A program made the translations under genes and the position numbers. This document shows positions 7,205 through 11,753 of a DNA stretch of 11,753 bases, one piece after another (position 1 is the stretch's first letter; each line of letters starts with the position of its first letter). The notes beneath the pieces were generated by a model. That model was given only the letters and a program-made list of their open reading frames with translations, made no database searches and was not told where the DNA came from. This DNA is from Paraprevotella sp. (GTDB taxonomy: Bacteria; Bacteroidota; Bacteroidia; Bacteroidales; Bacteroidaceae), in contig JAFOXE010000013.1 in NCBI GenBank assembly GCA_017425765.1, positions 1 to 11,753 of the forward strand. Direction: 5' to 3'.

Positions 7205-8560
7205 TTATGCTTTGATGTTTGCTTTTTCCAAGTTGTAGCCATACTTTTTATCGGCCACTTTCAGAAGGAAGGCGATGAACAAAGAGGTTAAAGCTATTCC
7301 GGTGAAGATACACATGGGTATGGTATAATCGTATGTGTTCACAGCCACTCCCTCTACCATTTCGGTGGTGCAGCAGTAGGTTTCAAGAACATAGCCGATA
7401 AGGGCAGGTATGCCCCACAAGCCAATGTTCTGAATAAAGAAAATCAAGGCGTAGGCCGTTCCTAATTGTTTTACAGGGAATATCTTGGCCACTGCCGGCC
7501 ACATGGCCGAGGGTACCAATGAGAATGCAATACCCAATACAATCATCAGGATTATGGCAATCCATGAGGAATGGATGCTTGGGATAGCATAAATACTATG
7601 TACTAAGATGAGCATAGCCGAACCCAACATCATGATTGAAGCCGATTTACCGCGCTTGTCTATGATGCCACCAAATACCGGTGTCAAAATAAGAGCACCG
7701 AGCGCGGGAAGTCCGACAAACGTACCGGCAATGTTTTCCGACACGTTGTACTTGGTAATCATGAGTTCGGTAGCAAATTTTTGGAAGGGGAACACACAAG
7801 AGTAGAACAATACGCACAACAAGGCTATCAACCAGAAGCCGGGGTTGGCAATGACAGCTACCACATCCTTGAACGAGAACTTATCCTCGTCGGCAGTTGC
7901 AGTGTTGATAGATACCTGACGGTCGAGTTTCTTGTCCATCCAAGAAAAGCAAAGGAAGGCAACCAAACCGCCAATCAGCAACACCGCACCGATGAGCAGG
8001 GGCGTGTCGAGTTGCCAGGTGCGTGCTACGGGAATGGCCACAGTATAAGCCACTTGCGAACCGATACGTGCCAAAGCTACCTGCACACCCATCGCGGTGG
8101 CCACCTCTTTTCCGTCGAACCACTTGGCAATAATCTTGGTTACGGTGATGCCGCCTACTTCAGCACCCACGCCGAACACAGCATAGCCTGCCGAAGCAAG
8201 TAATACGTCGAACTTGTAGCCCAAAAGCATTTCTTCCGTACCGCCAAATTCGGTAATGGCAAGATATTCTGCTATGGTTCCGCCCACCATCAAGACGGCC
8301 GAGAGCATACCGGTAAAACGGATGCCGAACTTGTCAAGGATGAGGCCTCCCCAAATCAGCATCAACAGAAATACGTTCAAAAAGCTGTAGGCTCCGGTAA
8401 AGAAACCATATTCGCCGCTCGTCCACTTCAAATCGGCTTCGAGCATGCCTTTCAAAGGTGCCATTACGTCGTTTACATAATAAGCAGCCATCATCGTAAA
8501 CGATACGATGAGCAGAGCCGCCCAGCGGGCTAGGACTTTATCGTTAAGTTTTTGCGTCAT
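7205..8560 (-). CDS. MFS transporter, MFSD1-like, candidate dipeptide carrier
   Basis: A 451-residue inner membrane protein with about 12 hydrophobic helices and a central cytoplasmic loop near residues 208-235. MFS motif A is seen after helix 2 (GGLILDKFGIR, about 71-81), with a second copy in the other half (GGIIDKRGK, about 297-305). The stretch YAVFGVGAEVGG...IIAKWFDGKE...GVQVALARIGS (about 126-168) resembles, from memory, human MFSD1 (FGIGGES, WFKGKEL, ARIGS), a lysosomal dipeptide transporter. The gene follows the DPP5-like peptidase on the same strand, with a stop-to-start gap of 30 bases, and a strong terminator follows, so the two form an operon and peptide uptake is a reasonable inference. 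I chose the ATG at 8560 with its A-rich leader; the frame also has a GTG at 8587, only 3 bases from the dpp5 stop, adding MYQSKTKIN, which is less likely because Bacteroidetes rarely use GTG. MFS membership is certain, substrate is not. Confidence 0.9.
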   Translation of the reverse strand: MTQKLNDKVLARWAALLIVSFTMMAAYYVNDVMAPLKGMLEADLKWTSGEYGFFTGAYSFLNVFLLMLIWGGLILDKFGIRFTGMLSAVLMVGGTIAEYLAITEFGGTEEMLLGYKFDVLLASAGYAVFGVGAEVGGITVTKIIAKWFDGKEVATAMGVQVALARIGSQVAYTVAIPVARTWQLDTPLLIGAVLLIGGLVAFLCFSWMDKKLDRQVSINTATADEDKFSFKDVVAVIANPGFWLIALLCVLFYSCVFPFQKFATELMITKYNVSENIAGTFVGLPALGALILTPVFGGIIDKRGKSASIMMLGSAMLILVHSIYAIPSIHSSWIAIILMIVLGIAFSLVPSAMWPAVAKIFPVKQLGTAYALIFFIQNIGLWGIPALIGYVLETYCCTTEMVEGVAVNTYDYTIPMCIFTGIALTSLFIAFLLKVADKKYGYNLEKANIKA

Positions 8561-8590
8561 ATTTATTTTTGTTTTGGATTGATACACAGA

Positions 8591-10807
8591 TTATTTCTTC
8601 AACCAACGGTCTAACCATCGGAAGAAGGTGCGTTGCCATAGCACACCGTTTTGGGGTTTCAACACCCAGTGGTTCTCGTCCGGATAGAGTAGAAGTTCAG
8701 CGGGAAGACCACGCAAACGAGCGGCATTGAAGGCCGACTGACCTTGAGAACTTAAGATGCGGTAGTCCTTATCGCCATGGATGCAAAGGATGGGCGTATC
8801 CCAACGGTCGACATACAAGTGCGGACTGCCGGCGAAAGCATTGCTTTTGCCCGGTTTTTCCACGAGCGCGGCACCGATAGAGCCCTTCTTGCCGGCAGGA
8901 GCCGTGATACCCTTGTGCCAAGGAGCTGCACCGAAGTCCCAGTTGGGGAACCACATCTCCTCGGTTTCCACATATTGTTGTTGGGTGTTGAAGATACCAT
9001 CGTGTGAAATGAAGCACTTGAAGCGTTTTTCGTGATGACCTGCCAACCAATAAACGCTATAGCCACCAAAGCTGGCACCCACACATCCCAAGCGGTCTTT
9101 GTCAACATACGATTCTTTACAAATGTCGTCGATGGCATCCAAGTAGTCTTGCATACATCCACCGGTATAGTCTCCGCTGATGGCCTCCAGCCACTCCATG
9201 CCAAATCCCGGAAGACCACGACGGTTGGGAGCTACTACGATGTAGCCGTTTGAGGCCATGATTTGGAAATTCCAACGATAGCTCCAGAACTGGCTGACTG
9301 GAGATTGAGGACCGCCTTGGCAGAACAAAAGGGTGGGGTACTTCTTAGTAGGGTCAAAGTGTGGAGGGTATACCACCCAGCACAATTCTTGTTTGCCATC
9401 GGTGGTGTTTACCCAACGGGCTTTTACGTCGCCCATAGCGATGTGGTCGGTGAAATACTTGTTTTCTTGAGTAAGTTGGGTGACAGTGGCCGGCTTCTTG
9501 CCATTCAAACGAATAGAATAAATATCGTCCGGGGCGCTGAGGCTGTGACGTTTGGCAATTAGTTGTTTGCCACATAGGCCGATAGAGGCATAGTCGTAGT
9601 CGCCATCAGTAATCTTTTTCACATTTCCTTTTAGATCGGTAGAATAGACCATGGTGGTGCCATGCCACACTCCAATAAAATATAGGTTTTTGTTGTTGGA
9701 ATCCCAGCAGAAAGCATCTACACCGGATTCAAAGGCTTCGGTCACGTATGTTTTCTTGCCACTGGATAACTCCAAAACACACAAGCGAGTGCGGTCGCTT
9801 TCGTAGCCATCGCGTTCCATGCTTTGCCATGCAATGCGACTGCCATCGGGCGAGTATTGTGGATTCGTGTCATAGCCCATATTCAAATCATACTCTTGGT
9901 GGTTTACCTTTTGACCCTCCAAAGAGATAGATGGTATTGTTTTAGGGGCACGGTAATCGAAGTCCTTGCACAAGTTGGTAGTGATACCGGTTTCTATATG
10001 ATATAGGTATATGTCGCTATCGGTGCTGATGGCATAGTCCACACCTGTTTTTTTGCGGCATGTGTATACAATTTTCTTGCTGTCGGGGCTCCAACTGAAT
10101 TGCTCACTTCCGCCAAAAGGCAACATGGGGCATTCGAAAGGTTCGCCTTCAAGAATGTCTTTTGAGGTGCTTACCTTTTTTCCGTCGAACGATGCCAAGA
10201 AAATGTGTGGAATGGTGGTTACAAACTTGTCCCAATGCTTGTAATTCAGGTCGGTAATGACCATGCCGGACGACAAGGGGAGATCGTCGTGTTTCTTTTC
10301 GATGCTGGTGTAGGTGTCGACTTCTTTAATTAGGATTACGTTTTTCTCGTTGGGTGAGAATTTGAAGCCGAGGATGTCTGCGCTTTCGTTTGTAAGTTGG
10401 GTGCGGTTGCTGCCGTCTAGATTCATTTCCCACAACTGCGACAAGCCATTGTTATCAGCACTTAGATAGGCAATCTTGCTGCCGTTCTTGATGAAGACAG
10501 GTTCGTATTCGCTTGATGCAGAGGTGGTGAGCAAAGTGTTTTCGCTGCCGTCGGCATTCATGATGTAGAGCGTGGTGCGACTCTTGTTCTGTTGAACATT
10601 ATAGTAGCTAACGGTGTACACCACCTTTTCGCCATTAGGCGAGGCTACTACGCTTCCGATACGTCCCATAGCCCATAGCGCCTCGGGGGTAAACTTGTCG
10701 TTTTGCAATTCTATTTGATTCTTTCCGATGATAGGATTTTCGGCAGAAGCCGTTGTTCCAGCTGTGGTCAGTAGAAGTGCAGCGGTCATAAAATGGATTA
10801 AATTCAT
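8591..10807 (-). CDS. dpp5: S9-family dipeptidyl peptidase, DPP5-like
   Basis: A 738-residue exported serine peptidase that should remove dipeptides from the N-termini of oligopeptides in the periplasm. A signal peptide spans about residues 1-22 (ending TASA). Residues 40-450 form a beta-propeller with WD40/TolB-like repeats (SPNGEKVVYT, SPDSKKIVYT, SPDGSRIAWQ). The alpha/beta-hydrolase domain follows (about 475-738), with the probable catalytic triad Ser579 in GASFGG, Asp681 in HGDKD and His713 in ENHW. Segments such as LLFCQGGPQ, ISGDYTGG, YWLAGHH and the end RTFFRWLDRWLKK agree closely with Porphyromonas gingivalis DPP5 as I remember it, an enzyme preferring Ala and hydrophobic residues at P1. 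It is longer than that enzyme (about 684 residues), with apparent extra segments near 282-307 and 632-655. An MFS transporter gene follows in the same direction. The start at 10807 is 20 bases after a terminator-like hairpin. Confidence 0.93.
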   Translation of the reverse strand: MNLIHFMTAALLLTTAGTTASAENPIIGKNQIELQNDKFTPEALWAMGRIGSVVASPNGEKVVYTVSYYNVQQNKSRTTLYIMNADGSENTLLTTSASSEYEPVFIKNGSKIAYLSADNNGLSQLWEMNLDGSNRTQLTNESADILGFKFSPNEKNVILIKEVDTYTSIEKKHDDLPLSSGMVITDLNYKHWDKFVTTIPHIFLASFDGKKVSTSKDILEGEPFECPMLPFGGSEQFSWSPDSKKIVYTCRKKTGVDYAISTDSDIYLYHIETGITTNLCKDFDYRAPKTIPSISLEGQKVNHQEYDLNMGYDTNPQYSPDGSRIAWQSMERDGYESDRTRLCVLELSSGKKTYVTEAFESGVDAFCWDSNNKNLYFIGVWHGTTMVYSTDLKGNVKKITDGDYDYASIGLCGKQLIAKRHSLSAPDDIYSIRLNGKKPATVTQLTQENKYFTDHIAMGDVKARWVNTTDGKQELCWVVYPPHFDPTKKYPTLLFCQGGPQSPVSQFWSYRWNFQIMASNGYIVVAPNRRGLPGFGMEWLEAISGDYTGGCMQDYLDAIDDICKESYVDKDRLGCVGASFGGYSVYWLAGHHEKRFKCFISHDGIFNTQQQYVETEEMWFPNWDFGAAPWHKGITAPAGKKGSIGAALVEKPGKSNAFAGSPHLYVDRWDTPILCIHGDKDYRILSSQGQSAFNAARLRGLPAELLLYPDENHWVLKPQNGVLWQRTFFRWLDRWLKK

Positions 10808-10819
10808 AGGTAATGCTTA

Positions 10820-10862
10820 AAAATAAATCATTCCGAGTGTAAGGGGTTACGCTCGGAATGAT
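10820..10862 (-). terminator. Terminator-like hairpin between yidC and dpp5
   Basis: Arms 10827-10837 and 10852-10862 pair perfectly over 11 bp and extend inward (one G-U wobble) to about 16 bp closing a four-base loop (10843-10846). On the - strand it is followed by TTATTTTTAA, a usable though interrupted T tract, so it probably ends the yidC transcript whose stop is at 10872. It begins only 9 bases after that stop and leaves about 20 bases before the dpp5 ATG. Confidence 0.75.
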
Positions 10863-10871
10863 GAAAAAGGA

Positions 10872-11753
10872 TTAGTTTTTATTTGTTTTTTTTCTTCGTT
10901 GTTGTTCTTCGAGCATTTGCTGTTGCTGCTTTTGTAAAGCCTCTAAACGGGCGGCCATGCCGGAGAGTTTGGTGGGTTTGTTCTTGTTCGCCTCATAGTT
11001 GGCTTCCAACTTGGCGAGCAATTTAGCATCGTCGGTTGTCTTTCTTAGATACCACATAATGAGGATACTAACCAATCCGGAGAGGAAGTAGTAGTAGTTC
11101 AAACCTGAAGAGTAGTTGTTGAACATGAAGAAGAACATAAGTGGCATTGCATACATCATGTATTGCATGAATTTCATCTGCTGAGCTTGTTCTCCGCTCA
11201 TGGTGTTTTGTTGTTGACGCATGGAAATCCATGTGTTGACGATGTTGGTCAAACAGAACAGTAAACAGAAGATACTTAGATGGTCACCAATCAACCATAG
11301 GTCTGTGCCCCAGCTGATTACGTCGTCGTAGGCAGAAAGGTCGTCAGCCCAAAGGAAACTTTCACCACGAAGCTCAATTGCATTCGGAACGAAGTTGAAC
11401 AAAGCAATCCAGATCGGCATTTGAATGAGCATAGGCAAGCATCCACCCATAGGGCTTACGCCATATTGGTTGTAAAGCTGCATGATCTCTTGTTGCTTCT
11501 TCATCGCGTCTTCTTGCTTTGGATACTTGGCGCTAATCTCATCGATTTTCGGTTTCAAAACACGCATCTTGGCAGAAGAAAGGAATGACTTCTTGGTAGT
11601 GGGGTAAACCAAAATCTTAATAAACAGAGTAAGAAGAAGGAGTACAATTCCCATAGACATACCGAATCCGCTCAACCAATCAAAGAGGTAAATGATGAAC
11701 CAGCGGTTGATCCACTTAAACAAAGGCCATCCCAAGTATACCAACTCCTCCAA
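10872..11753 (-). CDS. yidC: Membrane protein insertase YidC, C-terminal part (gene cut by window edge)
   Basis: The visible 293 residues are the conserved insertase core of YidC/Oxa1/Alb3, which inserts proteins into the inner membrane alone or with Sec. The frame is open to the window end (the first codon there is TTG, an internal Leu, not a start), and the missing 5' part would encode the first helix and the large periplasmic domain of Gram-negative YidC (whole proteins about 600 residues or more). In visible numbering there are membrane segments at about 30-50, 105-122, 157-177 and 198-236. Between the first two lies the cytoplasmic helical hairpin ([19 protein letters not shown] through the [18 protein letters not shown] region). 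Lys46 in FIKILVYP occupies the position of the E. coli groove Arg (R366), so the positive charge is kept. The end is Gln-rich and basic ([19 protein letters not shown]), suiting ribosome contact. A hairpin terminator follows. Confidence 0.95.
   Translation of the reverse strand: MEELVYLGWPLFKWINRWFIIYLFDWLSGFGMSMGIVLLLLTLFIKILVYPTTKKSFLSSAKMRVLKPKIDEISAKYPKQEDAMKKQQEIMQLYNQYGVSPMGGCLPMLIQMPIWIALFNFVPNAIELRGESFLWADDLSAYDDVISWGTDLWLIGDHLSIFCLLFCLTNIVNTWISMRQQQNTMSGEQAQQMKFMQYMMYAMPLMFFFMFNNYSSGLNYYYFLSGLVSILIMWYLRKTTDDAKLLAKLEANYEANKNKPTKLSGMAARLEALQKQQQQMLEEQQRRKKTNKN

Noticed and set aside
7781..8203. A 140-codon open frame on the + strand opposite the MFS gene
   Set aside because: It is antisense to a clear 12-helix transporter, has a composition rich in His/Gln/Gly without recognisable domains, and has no promoter or ribosome site. 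It is a coding shadow.
8561..8587. GTG start at 8587 for the MFS gene, adding nine residues
   Set aside because: The ATG at 8560 has the A-rich leader usual for Bacteroidetes, and the added residues are polar and do not belong to the transporter fold.
8752..9219. A 155-codon open frame on the - strand within dpp5
   Set aside because: It is an alternate frame of the well-supported peptidase catalytic domain, with Trp/Ser/Thr-rich shadow-like sequence and no family likeness.

Overview
The window looks like chromosomal DNA from a Bacteroidales bacterium, most likely of the Prevotella/Bacteroides type. This rests on several lineage markers: the Rpb6-like form of the RNA polymerase omega subunit followed by a DUF4293 membrane protein; a PorT-family outer-membrane barrel next to a LysM protein; a type IX secretion (T9SS) 'gliding motility-associated' C-terminal domain; a dipeptidyl peptidase very like Porphyromonas DPP5; and TAnnTTTG-type -7 promoter boxes. 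Gene density is high, the longest gap between genes is about 160 bases, and no rRNA, tRNA, CRISPR array, insertion sequence or phage gene was seen. The content is core and envelope genes, not a mobile island.

Left part (1-923, + strand): the omega subunit and the DUF4293 protein form a tight pair that ends in a strong bidirectional hairpin terminator. Middle left (924-3391, - strand): a LysM/periplasmic-binding-protein-like envelope protein overlaps by 4 bases (ATGA) with a PorT-family barrel, and the two converge on the same terminator. A 96-base divergent intergenic region with -7-like boxes on both strands separates this pair from the next unit. Middle (3488-7044, + strand): a secreted protein with a T9SS type B sorting domain lies only 2 bases upstream of a full-length uvrA. 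Two back-to-back hairpins (7106-7199) end uvrA from the left and the MFS operon from the right.

Right part (7205-11753, - strand): yidC (5' part cut by the window edge), then a hairpin, then a DPP5-like S9 dipeptidyl peptidase, then an MFS transporter whose first half resembles animal MFSD1, a lysosomal dipeptide exporter. The peptidase would release dipeptides in the periplasm and the adjacent transporter could carry them across the inner membrane. This peptidase/transporter pair is the most interesting functional hypothesis here. The other points are smaller: a three-cysteine first zinc module in UvrA, a terminator-like hairpin just ahead of the dpp5 start codon, and a purine-rich Shine-Dalgarno-like stretch encoded in the Gly-rich tail of the gene before uvrA. 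I saw no clear evidence of a wholly new multi-gene system.
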